Shown piece after piece: positions 7,877 through 17,156 of a DNA stretch of 35,409 nt (within the stretch, counting starts at the first letter, position 1; the number at the start of each line of letters is the position of its first letter). This DNA comes from an uncultured Senegalimassilia sp. GTDB taxonomy: Bacteria > Actinomycetota > Coriobacteriia > Coriobacteriales > Eggerthellaceae. Made by a program: the position numbers and the translations under genes. The stretch covers positions 1-35,409 of the forward strand of contig CAKUJT010000014.1 of the NCBI GenBank assembly GCA_934661765.1, in the 5' to 3' direction. The notes below the pieces were generated by a model. The model did no database searches and was not told the origin of the DNA. It saw only the letters and a list, made by a program, of their open reading frames with translations.

Positions 7877-7916
7877 AAAAAAGACCGACTCGCATCATGC
7901 GAGTCGGTCTTTTTTT
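7877..7916. terminator. Bidirectional terminator between mnmA and serA
   Basis: A perfect 12-bp stem (7883-7894 with 7898-7909, loop TCA) is flanked by a run of A (7877-7880 onward) and a run of T (7910-7916). It therefore works as a terminator on both strands, ending the minus-strand serA transcript and any plus-strand readthrough from mnmA. Confidence 0.92.
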
Positions 7917-7942
7917 GCGAGGTGCTATGGGTGTTGCGTTCG

Positions 7943-9109
7943 CTACTTCACGATGCGGACGCGATGGACGCCTTCGATGGCCGTGAGCTTGGCGACAAGC
8001 TCGTCGGTTGCGGGGGCGTTGAGGTCGAGCATGGTGTAGGCGGCGTTGCCGCGGGCCTTGTTCGTGAGGTTGTCGATGTTTGCGCCCACTTCGCCGAACA
8101 CGCCGGTGATCTGGCTGAGCATGTCGGGCACGTTGGCATGCAGCACGGCGACGCGACCGCCCTGCGCGGGGGCGGGGCCCATGTCGCAGGCGGGGTAGTT
8201 CACCGAGTTCTTGATGTTGCCGTTCTCCAGGTAATCCTTCATCTGCAGCGTTGCCATGATGGCGCAGTTGTCCTCGGCCTCGGCGGTGCTGGCGCCGAGG
8301 TGCGGCAGCACGATGGTGTTTTGCATGGCCATGACCTCGGGCGTTGCGAAGTCGGTGACGTAGGTTGCCACGCGGCCGACCTCGAGGGCCTCGGCCATGG
8401 CGGCGTTGTCGACCAGGGTGTCGCGGCTGAAGTTCATGACGGCGCAGCCGGGTTTGGCGACCTCGAGCTCGTGCGCGCCGATCATGCCGCGCGTGGAATC
8501 CATGGCGGGCACGTGGATGGTGACGTAGTCGCTGCGGTGCAGGACGTCGTCGAGGTTGGTGACGTGCTCGACGGAGGGGGACAGGCGCCAGGCGGCCTCG
8601 GCGGAGACGTAAGGGTCGTAGCCGAGCACGTTCATGCCCAGGTCGATGGCGGCGTTGGCCACAAGCGCTCCGATGGCGCCCAGGCCGATGACGCCGAGCG
8701 TCTTGCCGGAGATCTCCTGGCCGGCGAAGGCCTTCTTCGCCTTCTCGGCGTCCTTGCCGATGGTGGGGGAGTCGGCGTGCTCGCGGCACCAGGCGGCGCC
8801 GGGCAGGATGCCGCGGCTTGCCAGCAGCATGCCGCACAGGACGAGCTCCTTCACGGCGTTCGCGTTGGCGCCGGGGGTGTTGAATACGACGATGCCGGCT
8901 TCGGCGCACTTGTCGAGCGGGATGTTGTTCACGCCGGCACCGGCGCGGGCGACGGCCAGCAGGCCTTCGGGCAGGTCCATGTCGTGCATGGCGGCGCTGC
9001 GCACGAGCACGCCGGAAGCCTGCGCGATGTCGTCGGTGAGCTGGTAGTCGGATCCGAGCAGGTCGGTGCCCTTGGCGGAGATGTTGTTCAAGCAGTTGAT
9101 GTAGCGCAT
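7943..9109 (-). CDS. serA: D-3-phosphoglycerate dehydrogenase
   Basis: A 388-residue NAD-dependent enzyme of the first committed step of serine synthesis. It has the Rossmann motif GVIGLGAIG. The catalytic residues are Arg in NFSRDTLVD (the usual following Gly is Asp here), an acidic residue in the DFATPEV region, and His in LPHLGAST. The last ~75 residues form a C-terminal ACT domain (VAVLHANVPDMLSQITGVFGEVGANIDNL) that commonly binds serine for feedback control. AAGGGGG lies just upstream of the ATG. The gene stands alone with a strong terminator. The distant thrH gene in this window could provide the phosphatase step. Confidence 0.94.
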   Translation of the reverse strand: MRYINCLNNISAKGTDLLGSDYQLTDDIAQASGVLVRSAAMHDMDLPEGLLAVARAGAGVNNIPLDKCAEAGIVVFNTPGANANAVKELVLCGMLLASRGILPGAAWCREHADSPTIGKDAEKAKKAFAGQEISGKTLGVIGLGAIGALVANAAIDLGMNVLGYDPYVSAEAAWRLSPSVEHVTNLDDVLHRSDYVTIHVPAMDSTRGMIGAHELEVAKPGCAVMNFSRDTLVDNAAMAEALEVGRVATYVTDFATPEVMAMQNTIVLPHLGASTAEAEDNCAIMATLQMKDYLENGNIKNSVNYPACDMGPAPAQGGRVAVLHANVPDMLSQITGVFGEVGANIDNLTNKARGNAAYTMLDLNAPATDELVAKLTAIEGVHRVRIVK

Positions 9110-9271
9110 GAAGCCCCCTTCGGCGTGTGCGGTTGCGGTTTGCGAACTAAATCTAGCTATATAGTGGGTTTGGGGGAGCGCAAAGTCAACGATTGGGGCG
9201 GCGGTCGGCGGATTTGCGGCGGGTTTGGTAGCAAATCGCGAGATGGATCGCGGTTCGGTGAACGGGTTTTC

Positions 9272-9913
9272 CTATCGGCCGGTTATGCTGCTGACGCGTA
9301 GGGTGGCGTTGATCCGGTCGAGCACGGCGTCGCGGGGTATGCCCTGGGCGATGCCGATCTGGTCCACGAGGAAGTCGGAGTTGTTTTTCACGAACGAGAG
9401 GAAGAACTCGGGAGGCACGTTTTCGGTTCCGTGCTGGGCTCCGTGGGCGATGATGCCGATGATACCGCTGGTGCTGTACTCGATGATCAGGCGCGTGCCC
9501 GGCGTGAGATCTTCGCCGTCGTCGCACAGGATCGCCTTCCAGGTGGCGAACACGAGGTGCTTGATCTTGGCGGAAAACAAGTCGATGCCGCCCTGGTTGA
9601 TGAGCAGCGCGAATTTGCCCGTTTTGCGGTTGATGAGCGCCTCGAAGCCGTCGATGATCGATGAGCCGGCTATCAGGCCGAACACGTTTTGCATGATCGA
9701 TCCGTTGCCGAGGACCTCGTCTTCGATGACGCGGTCGACAAGGTCGTCCATGCTTTTGAAGTGGTAGTAGAACGTGCCGCGGTTGAGTTCGGCCTGCTCG
9801 GCGACCATGCCGACGGTGATGTCGGCAAGCCGATGGCGTTCGAGCAGGTCCCAGAACGCGTTGGCAAGGCGGATATCGGCGGCGTCGCGTTCGCTTTTCC
9901 TTGGGCGTGCCAT
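9272..9913 (-). CDS. TetR/AcrR-family transcriptional regulator
   Basis: A 213-residue one-component repressor. The N-terminal DNA-binding helix-turn-helix is clear (ADITVGMVAEQAELNRGTFYYHFKSMDDLVDRV, roughly residues 29-62, written here as segments ADITVGMVAEQA and LNRGTFYYHFKS). The C-terminal ligand-binding region is helical and not assignable to a substrate. It begins two bases after the stop codon of the large upstream activase-like gene, so it is the last gene of that minus-strand operon. A TetR-type inverted repeat upstream of the operon (14579-14604) is a candidate target, which would make this an autoregulated unit. Confidence 0.9.
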   Translation of the reverse strand: MARPRKSERDAADIRLANAFWDLLERHRLADITVGMVAEQAELNRGTFYYHFKSMDDLVDRVIEDEVLGNGSIMQNVFGLIAGSSIIDGFEALINRKTGKFALLINQGGIDLFSAKIKHLVFATWKAILCDDGEDLTPGTRLIIEYSTSGIIGIIAHGAQHGTENVPPEFFLSFVKNNSDFLVDQIGIAQGIPRDAVLDRINATLRVSSITGR

Positions 9914-9915
9914 GG

Positions 9916-12900
9916 CTACTCCTGGTCTTCGACGTCGGTGTTTTCGGGATCATGCGTGGGCTGCCGCTGCGCCTTCGCGTTCATGATGAGCATTTGCAGG
10001 CGGTTCTCGATATTGGCGAAGCTGACATCGGGATCGTAATCGAGCGGCAGGATGTTCGCGTCAGGATAGCGCGCTTTGAGCTGCTTGACGACGCCTCGTC
10101 CGACCACGTGGTTCGGCAGGCAGCCGAACGGCTGCAGGATGACGAACGCGCGGCAGCCGCGCGCGGCGTGGTGCAGGATCTCGGCGGGGATGAGCACGCC
10201 CTCGCCGGCATCGAACGTGTGGTGGATGATGGAATCGCTTTCGCGCACGAGCTCGGGCATGCGACATGCGGGTTCGTAGAGCGGGTGGGCTTTCGCGATG
10301 TCGTCGCAGACGTTGTGCGCGACCTCGAACAGCTGGTTCGCCACGCGATTGAACGCTTTGGTGGCGAAGGGCTGCGAGACGTGGAACTCGCGCGCCTGCG
10401 CGTCCTGGTAGAAGTAGGTTTTGCGGATGACGTCGGTCATGCGCGCCTCGATGATCTCCAGGCCGTTCGACTCGAGGTAGTCCTCGATGTCGTGGTTGGC
10501 GCCGGGGTGGAAGTTCAGCAGGTACTCGCCCACGATGAGCACCTGCGGGCGTCGGTTCGCACGATCGTAGCGAACGGTCCTCATGATGGCGATGGCCTGC
10601 TTGAAGCCGTTGACGGCGCCGCGGACGCCGTGCTTGCGCATGCCCGTCATGACGCATTCTATGGCCTGGTCGAACGCTTTGTTCGCGGCGCCGGGCTCGA
10701 GCTCGTAGGGGCGCATCTTGCGCAGCAGATCCTCGAGCGCGTCGATCATGGGCAGGCCGAACGCGATGCGGATGGCGCTGCCAAGCGACATCTTGAAGCC
10801 CGGGTGCATGTTGTGGGCGTCCTTGTCATCGTTGGTGATGATGGGGACGTAGTCGTAGCCGGCGCCGTCGAGCGCCTTGCGCAGCAGCGCCGCGTAATGC
10901 GTCAATCGGCAATCGCCGATGTATTTTCCGGTGCCGATGGCGACGGTATGCGGGTCCCATTTTCCGCTGTCGAGCGCGGCGAGGGCTTCGCCGATGGTCA
11001 TTTGCGCGGGGAAGCAGATGTCGTTATGGACATATCGTTTCCCCAGTTCAATGGCGTGCTCTCGGCCGATGTCGAGGGAGACGGCCTGTGCGCCCTGACG
11101 AGCGAACGCCGCGGACATGAGCAGGGAGAACGCGTGTGAGGTGTTCGGCACGAGGATGGTCTTGATGCGTCGGTCGGCCTTGGCGTACTTGACGGGGTAG
11201 GGGTCGGGCAGCGGATGGGCATCGGCGGGCGTCGAAGGGCAGGTGGACGCGCTGCCCGTGAAGGTTCCGGTCGCGTTTTCTCCGGCGCGCTCGATGGCGG
11301 ACTGGCGCGCGCGGCGTTCGTCGACGGTTTCGATGAACGAGCGCACGCGGATGCGCAGCGGCCCGGCGACGTCGGATTCGTCGAGCTTGAGGATGAGCGG
11401 CTGCTTGCCGGAGCGTTCCTTCATGAGACGGCAGATCTCGTCGGAAAGGTAGGCATCATGGCCGCAGCCGAAGCTCACGAGCTGCACGTACTCGAGCGCG
11501 GGGGAATCGGCGGCGATGACGGCGCTGGCGAGCATGCGCTGGTGGAAGTTGTTCACGATGTCGATGCGGCTTGCCGATAGGTCGATGTCGGCGATGCCGG
11601 GGACGGCGTCGGGCGGGAGCACGGAGTGCCCCATGTCGGAGAGCATTTTGGGCAGGTCGTGGTTGACGAGCGGGTCGTTGTGGTAGGGCCGGCTGGCAAG
11701 CACGATGGCGTAGGTCCCGGCGCTGCGGGCGGTCTCGATGGCGTGCGCGCCGGCTTCGATCAGCAGCGCTTTGAACGCGCGTTGGGCTTTGTCGGCCTGT
11801 TTGATGGCGCGCATCGTCTGATCGGCGGGGATGCTGAACGTGCCTTCCAGATAATCAATAAGCTGGCGATCGCGGTCCTCGGTGGAGTACCAGTGGAACA
11901 GCGGGTCGTCGAAGGGGATTCCCCAGCGCTTAGCGGGGTCGTCGGAGCTTTTCACCACCATAGGGTAGCCCTTTACCACGGCGCACATGGATATGCTGGT
12001 CGATGCGGTGTTCTCGCTGGGCACGGTGGTGATGATGGGCATGAAGATGCGGTCGACGCCGGCGCGCGCGAGCTCATGGACGTGGCCGTGCACCAGCTTC
12101 GCGGGGAAGCAGATGGTATCGGAAGTGACCTGGGGCAATCCCTCCTCGAACATAGCGCGCGTGGACGGACGGGAGAGGCGGATGGTGAAACCGAGCGAAC
12201 GCAGCAGCGCGTTCCAGAACGGCATGGTGTCCCAGAACGCCAGAACGCGCGGGATGCCGATGGTGATGCCGCGGTCGGGCGCGATCTGCTCGATGGACCA
12301 GTCTTGGAAGAGGAGCTTCTGGCGCGCTTCGAAGAGGTTTTCGCCTGCTTTCGCCTTCTCGTCGGCGGTTTTGAGCGCCGAACGCGTGGCGGGGTCCTTC
12401 GGGTTGCCGACGATCTCGCCACGCGGGCAACGGTTGCCGGTGACGAACGTCGCGCCGTCCGCGAAGGCGATGACGGTGCGGCTGCAGTGGTTTGCGCAGA
12501 ACGGGCAGGCGACGTTCGAGCGCTGCTGGTAGGAGAACGCGTCGAGCGCGTTGAGCCCGATGAACGTGCTCGACGCGGGCGCAGGGTTTGGCGCGCCGGC
12601 GGGGGCTGGTGTGTGGGATCCGGTTTCGCCTTCCGAGCATTTCGCCTGTTCGTCAGCTTGTTTCTTCATGTGGTCTCGCGTGAGCAGCGCGACGCCGATG
12701 GCGCCCATGAGCCCGGGGTAGGGCGCGCGCGTGACCGAGCGGCCGATGTGCTGCTCGAGGGCGCGGAGCACCGCGTCGTTGCGGAACGTGCCGCCTTGCA
12801 CCACGATGTGCTCGCCGAGGCTGTCGAGGTTGGGAACGCGCACGACCTTCGTGAACACGTTCGCGGTGATCGAACGGCACAGGCCCGCCATGATATCTGC

Positions 12901-14484
12901 AGGTGTGCGGCCGTTTTTCTGCTCGCTGACGATACTGGAGTTCATGAACACGGTGCAGCGGCTGCCGAGCACGGCGGGTTGTTCGCTGGTAAACGCCGCG
13001 TCGGCGATTTCGGGCGTGGGGATGCCGAGCGTTTGCGCGAAGTTCTCGAGGAACGAGCCGCAGCCGCTCGAGCAGGCCTCGTTCACCACGATGTTGCCGA
13101 TGATGCCGTCAGAAAGCCAGATGGCCTTCATATCCTGGCCGCCGATATCGAGGATGAAGCTGGCGTCGGGCACGTAGCGGGTGGCGGCGTGGGCGTGAGC
13201 AACCGTTTCGACGGTGTGGTAGTCGGCGTGCAGGGCGCGGTGGAACAGCAGCTCGCCGTAGCCGGTGGTGCCGACGCCGGCGATGTCGAGCGCGACGCCG
13301 GCGGAGGCGTATCGATCGCGCAGGCCGATGAGCGCGTGGCGCGCCACCTCGAGCGGGTCGCCTGCGTTGTTGGCGTAGAAGCTGTCGACGAGCTGGCCGT
13401 CGTCGGCGACGAGGGCCAGCTTGGTGGTGGTGCTGCCCGAGTCGATGCCGAGCCATACGCGAAGGCGCCCGTTGCGCGTGTGCGCCTTCGCGGCGGCGCT
13501 TTCGGGGCCGTGCGGCTCCTCGGGAAGCCGGTTGCGCTGCGCGAAAGCCTCGTGCTCGGCGGCGGTTTCGAAGAAGGGCTTGCCGGGGGCGTGGCCATCC
13601 TCGGCGCTGGTGAAGCCGACGAGCGATTGCGCGGCCGCGTCGGGGTCGATGGTTGCGGGCGTGTCGGCGAACATGCCGGAAAGCGATAGCGCCGCGCCCC
13701 GGGCGACCATGGTCTCGGGGTGCTCGGGCACGATGGCTTCGTCGTCGGCGAGGTTGAGGCGCTCCTTGAAAACATCGACGAGCACGGGGTTGAACGTGAG
13801 CGGGCCGCCTTCGAAGATGACGGGCGGGTTCACATCGATGCCTTGCGCCAGGCCGCCGAGCGTTTGCTTGGCGATGGCATGAAAGGCAGATAAGGCCAGG
13901 TCATCGCGCGACGCTCCCTGGTTGAGCAGGGGCTGGATGTCGGTTTTCGCGTACACGCCGCAGCGGCCGGAGATGTCGTGGACGGTGCGCCCGCGGCCGG
14001 CGGCTTCGTTGAACCGCTCGATGGGCAGGTTGAGCACCGAGGCGATTTCGTCGATGAAGGCGCCCGTGCCGCCCGCGCAGCTGCCGTTCATGCGCATGTC
14101 GGCGACGTCGAGCGCGCCGGTGGTTTCGTTGGCGCGGAAGAAGATCATCTTGGCGTCCTGACCGCCGAGCTCGATGGCGCAACGCGTGCGCGGGTAGAGC
14201 GCTTGGACGGCGCAGGCGTTGGCGACGACTTCCTGCACGAACGGGACGCCGAGCTTGTCGGCGATGGGCGCCGCGCCGGAGCCGGTGAGCGCGATGCGCA
14301 GGGTCGTCTGCGGAAAGAGCCGCTGCAGCGTTTGGAGCGCCGCGCGGACGCTTTCGGCCTGGCGTGCGCCGTGGCGTTCGTACGACGTATGCAGCAGGTC
14401 ATGCGACTGCGCGTCGAGCGCGCAGATCTTCGTTGTTGTCGAGCCGACGTCGATCCCGACGTCGATGGCGGAGATGTTTCCCAT
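9916..14484 (-). CDS. Giant acyl-CoA dehydratase activase-like protein (two BadF/HgdC ATPase domains plus DUF2229/HgdB-like regions)
   Basis: A 1522-residue protein of the 2-hydroxyacyl-CoA dehydratase activator family. Two ASKHA ATPase domains sit in tandem. The first begins GIDVGSTTTK (about residue 10), with iron-sulfur ligand candidates Cys136 (NGSCAGGTG) and Cys175 (SGRCGVYAK). The second begins GIDSGSTTTK (about 350), with NEACSSGCGSF and GSRCTVFMNSS. A Cys-rich segment follows (CPFCANHCSR, then NRCPRGE), then DUF2229-like and HgdB-like regions with ICFPAKLVHGH and DICFPAQMTIGE. Family members use ATP hydrolysis to drive low-potential electron transfer onto a dehydratase or reductase partner. 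No separate dehydratase subunits are encoded here, so the substrate is unknown. GAGGA precedes the ATG. It is cotranscribed with tetR. Confidence 0.88.
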   Translation of the reverse strand: MGNISAIDVGIDVGSTTTKICALDAQSHDLLHTSYERHGARQAESVRAALQTLQRLFPQTTLRIALTGSGAAPIADKLGVPFVQEVVANACAVQALYPRTRCAIELGGQDAKMIFFRANETTGALDVADMRMNGSCAGGTGAFIDEIASVLNLPIERFNEAAGRGRTVHDISGRCGVYAKTDIQPLLNQGASRDDLALSAFHAIAKQTLGGLAQGIDVNPPVIFEGGPLTFNPVLVDVFKERLNLADDEAIVPEHPETMVARGAALSLSGMFADTPATIDPDAAAQSLVGFTSAEDGHAPGKPFFETAAEHEAFAQRNRLPEEPHGPESAAAKAHTRNGRLRVWLGIDSGSTTTKLALVADDGQLVDSFYANNAGDPLEVARHALIGLRDRYASAGVALDIAGVGTTGYGELLFHRALHADYHTVETVAHAHAATRYVPDASFILDIGGQDMKAIWLSDGIIGNIVVNEACSSGCGSFLENFAQTLGIPTPEIADAAFTSEQPAVLGSRCTVFMNSSIVSEQKNGRTPADIMAGLCRSITANVFTKVVRVPNLDSLGEHIVVQGGTFRNDAVLRALEQHIGRSVTRAPYPGLMGAIGVALLTRDHMKKQADEQAKCSEGETGSHTPAPAGAPNPAPASSTFIGLNALDAFSYQQRSNVACPFCANHCSRTVIAFADGATFVTGNRCPRGEIVGNPKDPATRSALKTADEKAKAGENLFEARQKLLFQDWSIEQIAPDRGITIGIPRVLAFWDTMPFWNALLRSLGFTIRLSRPSTRAMFEEGLPQVTSDTICFPAKLVHGHVHELARAGVDRIFMPIITTVPSENTASTSISMCAVVKGYPMVVKSSDDPAKRWGIPFDDPLFHWYSTEDRDRQLIDYLEGTFSIPADQTMRAIKQADKAQRAFKALLIEAGAHAIETARSAGTYAIVLASRPYHNDPLVNHDLPKMLSDMGHSVLPPDAVPGIADIDLSASRIDIVNNFHQRMLASAVIAADSPALEYVQLVSFGCGHDAYLSDEICRLMKERSGKQPLILKLDESDVAGPLRIRVRSFIETVDERRARQSAIERAGENATGTFTGSASTCPSTPADAHPLPDPYPVKYAKADRRIKTILVPNTSHAFSLLMSAAFARQGAQAVSLDIGREHAIELGKRYVHNDICFPAQMTIGEALAALDSGKWDPHTVAIGTGKYIGDCRLTHYAALLRKALDGAGYDYVPIITNDDKDAHNMHPGFKMSLGSAIRIAFGLPMIDALEDLLRKMRPYELEPGAANKAFDQAIECVMTGMRKHGVRGAVNGFKQAIAIMRTVRYDRANRRPQVLIVGEYLLNFHPGANHDIEDYLESNGLEIIEARMTDVIRKTYFYQDAQAREFHVSQPFATKAFNRVANQLFEVAHNVCDDIAKAHPLYEPACRMPELVRESDSIIHHTFDAGEGVLIPAEILHHAARGCRAFVILQPFGCLPNHVVGRGVVKQLKARYPDANILPLDYDPDVSFANIENRLQMLIMNAKAQRQPTHDPENTDVEDQE

Positions 14485-14578
14485 CGTTGTTCCTCAAGTA
14501 GTGCAAGGCGGTGCGGCGGGCCTTGTGCTCGGTACGCGGAGCGCGTCGCAAAGGCATTTCGTTCGGTTCCCATGGTAG

Positions 14579-14604
14579 TTTATCCAACAGGGTGTTGGGA
14601 TAAA
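14579..14604. promoter_or_regulatory. TetR-type operator candidate
   Basis: Arms TTTATCCAACA (14579-14589) and TGTTGGGATAAA (14593-14604) are inverted repeats separated by GGG, differing by one extra base. The site lies about 95 bp upstream of the activase gene whose operon ends with a TetR gene. A second shorter inverted repeat, CGACAA (14607-14612) with TTGTCG (14623-14628), is adjacent. The rest of 14485-14755 shows no gene. Confidence 0.45.
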
Positions 14605-14755
14605 ACCGACAAGATATCGATTTTGTCGCGGTTCTGCAGGATCGCTCCTGGGCGATAAGCCTGCCGGACGGGGTCGTTTCGCCTGTTCTTCCCGCTTTCG
14701 CTGTTTGCAATACCTATGAAGGGTTGGGCGGGTGAAGCGGGATAGTTGACAAGGG

Positions 14756-14764
14756 TGCTAGAAT
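14756..14764 (+). promoter_or_regulatory. Extended -10 promoter of yebC
   Basis: TGCTAGAAT matches an extended -10 (TG-N-TAGAAT) with no good -35 at 17 bp. It lies about 40 bp before the yebC ATG. TTGACA at 14746-14751 is too close to pair with it. Confidence 0.45.
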
Positions 14765-14802
14765 TATCAGCTGGTATTTGCTGTAATTCGAAGGGACGTG
14801 CT

Positions 14803-15603
14803 ATGTCAGGGCATTCTAAGTGGGCAACCACGAAACATCGCAAGGCTGCGCAGGACGCTAAGCGCTCCGCGTTGTTCTCCAAGCTGTCGCGCAACATCAC
14901 CGTTGCTGCCAAGGAGGGTGGCGACCCGAACCCCGACAACAACGCATCGCTGGCCGCTGCAATCGACAAGGCCAAGGGTTACTCCCTGCCCAAGGACAAG
15001 ATCAAGACCGCCATCGACAAGGCCTTCGGTTCCGGCAAGGACGCCGCGAACTACGAGACCGTCGTGTACGAGGGCTACGGCCCCTGCGGCGTGGCCATCC
15101 TCTGCGAGGCTCTGACCGACAACCGTAACCGCACCGCTGCCGACGTGCGCGCCGCATTCACCCATGCGGGTGGCAACCTGGGCACCTCCGGTTCCGTTTC
15201 CTACATGTTTGAGCGCAAGGGCCAGATCATGGTCTCCAAGGAGATCGAGACCGGCGACAAGAAGCATCCCATGGGCCCGAACGGCGCCGCTGCCGACGAG
15301 GAAGAGTTCGAGATGGCCGTCATCGAAGCCGGTGGCGACGACTACGAGGACGCCGACGAGGAGTGGATCGTCTACACCCAGCCGTCCGACCTTATGGCTG
15401 TGAAGAAGGCCCTGGAAGAGCAGGGCGTGCAGGTCAAGGGCGCCGAGATGACCATGGAGGCCACCACGCCTGCAACCGTCACCGCCAACGACGCCAAGAA
15501 GGTCATGCGTCTGGTGGACAAGCTGGAAGAGCTCGAGGACCTGCAGAACGTGTACCACACCATGGACATCACCGAGGAGATCGCGGCTGCTCTGGACGAG
15601 TAA
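14803..15603 (+). CDS. yebC: YebC/PmpR-family protein
   Basis: A 266-residue protein of the YebC/TACO1 family. These were long annotated as DNA-binding transcriptional regulators and have more recently been tied to translation of difficult sequences such as proline stretches. It begins with the diagnostic MSGHSKWATTKHRKAAQDAKR and ends with the acidic three-domain tail; GNLGTSGSVSYMF is another family hallmark. The ATG at 14803 is chosen for that conserved N-terminus and AAGGGA at 14791-14796. The gene has its own strong terminator, separating it from ruvCAB, although the YebC-RuvCAB order is common in bacteria. Confidence 0.95.
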   Translation: MSGHSKWATTKHRKAAQDAKRSALFSKLSRNITVAAKEGGDPNPDNNASLAAAIDKAKGYSLPKDKIKTAIDKAFGSGKDAANYETVVYEGYGPCGVAILCEALTDNRNRTAADVRAAFTHAGGNLGTSGSVSYMFERKGQIMVSKEIETGDKKHPMGPNGAAADEEEFEMAVIEAGGDDYEDADEEWIVYTQPSDLMAVKKALEEQGVQVKGAEMTMEATTPATVTANDAKKVMRLVDKLEELEDLQNVYHTMDITEEIAAALDE

Positions 15604-15628
15604 GCGCGCAGAACATCCTTCGCATGCG

Positions 15629-15660
15629 AACGGCCTCCCGATCGGGAGGCCGTTTTTTAT
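15629..15660 (+). terminator. Terminator of yebC
   Basis: A perfect 26-bp palindrome (15629-15641 with 15642-15654), GC-rich, is followed by a T-run to 15658. It is a textbook intrinsic terminator. Confidence 0.92.
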
Positions 15661-15728
15661 GCTTTGGATCCTGTGCTGGCCGGGCGGTTTTGAAAAGAAA
15701 CGGGGGTGAAAAAATCGTTGAGGGGATA

Positions 15729-15768
15729 CGAACATCCGTGTGGTAGTATGTCCACGAACAAATGTTTG
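15729..15768 (+). promoter_or_regulatory. SOS (LexA) boxes and extended -10 promoter of ruvCAB
   Basis: CGAACAAATGTTTG at 15755-15768 fits every position of the Bacillus-type SOS consensus CGAACRNRYGTTYG. A second site at 15729-15742 (CGAACATCCGTGTG) has two mismatches. Between them, TGGTAGTAT at 15741-15749 is an extended -10, so the perfect LexA box covers the expected transcription start. This predicts LexA repression and DNA-damage induction of ruvC and probably ruvAB. Confidence 0.8.
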
Positions 15769-15786
15769 AACGGATAAGGCGGGCGG

Positions 15787-16395
15787 ATGACGGAACCTCG
15801 AACGATTTTGGGCATAGACCCGGGCTTGGCGAACACGGGATGGGGCGTGGTGCGGCAGGACGGCCCGCGCATGGAATGCGTGGCGTACGGGTGCGTATCC
15901 ACGCCTGCGGGCGTGGAGCTGTCGCAGCGTTTGGCGAAGATCCACGAGCAGATCTCCGCGGTGATCAGCCGGTTCGAGCCCGTGTGCTTGGGGATCGAGA
16001 CCGTGTGGTTCGGCCAGAACATCACCGCTGCCTTCGCCACGGGGCAGGCGCGAGGCGCCGCTTTAGTGGCGTGCGCGCAGCATGGGCTTTCGGTCGGCGA
16101 GTTCACGCCGCGTCAGATCAAGATGGCCGTGGTGGGCACCGGCTCGGCCGATAAAGCGCAGGTGCAATATATGGTGAAGAAGCTGCTGAACCTGCAGGTG
16201 GAGCCGAAGCCCGACCATGCTTCGGACGCGCTTGCGGCCGCAATCTGCTATACCACCCACGAAGGGTTCGGGGGAGTCGGCGGCGCCAATGCGCTGGCGA
16301 AGCTGGAATCGCGCGGCCGCGTGATGGCCGGCGCGGGAACGGGAGGCGCCGCCGGCGCGGCGGCTCGTAAGATTTTGGAGGAAGGTGCGCGATGA
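15787..16395 (+). CDS. ruvC: Crossover junction endodeoxyribonuclease RuvC
   Basis: A 202-residue resolvase that nicks Holliday junctions symmetrically. Catalytic residues are visible: Asp11 (GIDPG), Glu71 (GIETVW), His144 and Asp147 (PDHASDALA). His in the third position is as in Thermus RuvC rather than the Asp of E. coli. The C-terminus has a Gly/Ala-rich extension of about 40 residues. It overlaps ruvA by 4 bp (ATGA), so the two are translationally coupled. Transcription should be SOS-induced. Confidence 0.96.
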   Translation: MTEPRTILGIDPGLANTGWGVVRQDGPRMECVAYGCVSTPAGVELSQRLAKIHEQISAVISRFEPVCLGIETVWFGQNITAAFATGQARGAALVACAQHGLSVGEFTPRQIKMAVVGTGSADKAQVQYMVKKLLNLQVEPKPDHASDALAAAICYTTHEGFGGVGGANALAKLESRGRVMAGAGTGGAAGAAARKILEEGAR

Positions 16396-16994
16396 TCGCA
16401 TTTCTGAAGGGCATGCTGGCGGGCAAGACCGCCGCGTGCGCGTATATCGATGTGCAGGGCGTTGGCTATGCCGTCGGCATGTCGCAGGGTGCGCTTTCGA
16501 AGCTGCCTGCGGTGGGCGAACCTGTGCAAGTGCACACGTATCTGCAGGTGTCCGATAACGGCATCGCGCTGTACGGGTTTTTAACGCTTGAGGAGAAGGC
16601 GCTGTTTGAGCGCTTGATCGGGGTCAGCGGCGTGGGCCCGAAGGTTGCGCTGGCGGCTTTGTCCTCGTTCACGCCCGAAGCTTTGGTGGCGGCCGTGCAG
16701 GCGCAGGATGTGGCCGCGGTGCAGAAGATCCCGGGCGTGGGCAAGAAGACGGCATCGCGCATCATCTTGGAACTGAAAGGCTCGTTCGATCAGGGGCTGG
16801 CAAGCTTGTTCGATGCTTCGGGGGTGCCTGCTTCGGCGGCTGCCGCTGCGGCCGAACGCCTGAAGGGCGCACGCGAAGCGTTGCTGGCGCTAGGCTTCGC
16901 CTCTGCAGAGGCAGATGTTGCGTTAAAGGGCGCGCCCGAAGACGCGGACGAGAACGCGCTGATAAAATACGCCTTGAAACGTTTGGGTAAGTAA
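16392..16994 (+). CDS. ruvA: Holliday junction branch migration protein RuvA
   Basis: A 200-residue junction-binding protein that forms a tetramer and loads RuvB. It has the N-terminal OB-fold (MIAFLKGMLAG through YGFLTLEEKALFERL). The two helix-hairpin-helix motifs are GVSGVGPKVALAAL and KIPGVGKKTASRIILELK. A linker rich in Ala is followed by the C-terminal RuvB-binding domain (AREALLALGFASAEAD). It starts inside the ruvC stop. ruvB follows after 162 bp that holds no other convincing gene. Confidence 0.96.
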   Translation: MIAFLKGMLAGKTAACAYIDVQGVGYAVGMSQGALSKLPAVGEPVQVHTYLQVSDNGIALYGFLTLEEKALFERLIGVSGVGPKVALAALSSFTPEALVAAVQAQDVAAVQKIPGVGKKTASRIILELKGSFDQGLASLFDASGVPASAAAAAAERLKGAREALLALGFASAEADVALKGAPEDADENALIKYALKRLGK

Positions 16995-17156
16995 CAGGTT
17001 GCGCCATCGGCTTGGCGGATGCGCTGATTTCCCTACAGGGGTAGGTTTTGCTGGAGCGCCGCTGAAGCTTGGGGGCCTTGCAGAATGCGGGGCGCTGCTT
17101 TGCTTTTAGCAAAGGACGGGGTGGCTTGGAAGAACATGGATGACGGAGCTTGAGCT

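Noticed and set aside
7922..9301. 459-codon plus-strand frame
   Set aside because: It is the complement of serA, with repetitive Val/Gly/His content; serA has full motifs and its own ribosome-binding site.
11626..13689. 687-codon plus-strand frame
   Set aside because: It is antisense to the activase gene, with Val/Gly/Ala/Arg-rich composition typical of shadow frames in GC-rich DNA, and matches no family.
14746..14802. Longer yebC starting at TTG 14746
   Set aside because: The conserved N-terminus MSGHSKW and the AAGGGA site fix the start at 14803; the extra codons overlap the promoter.
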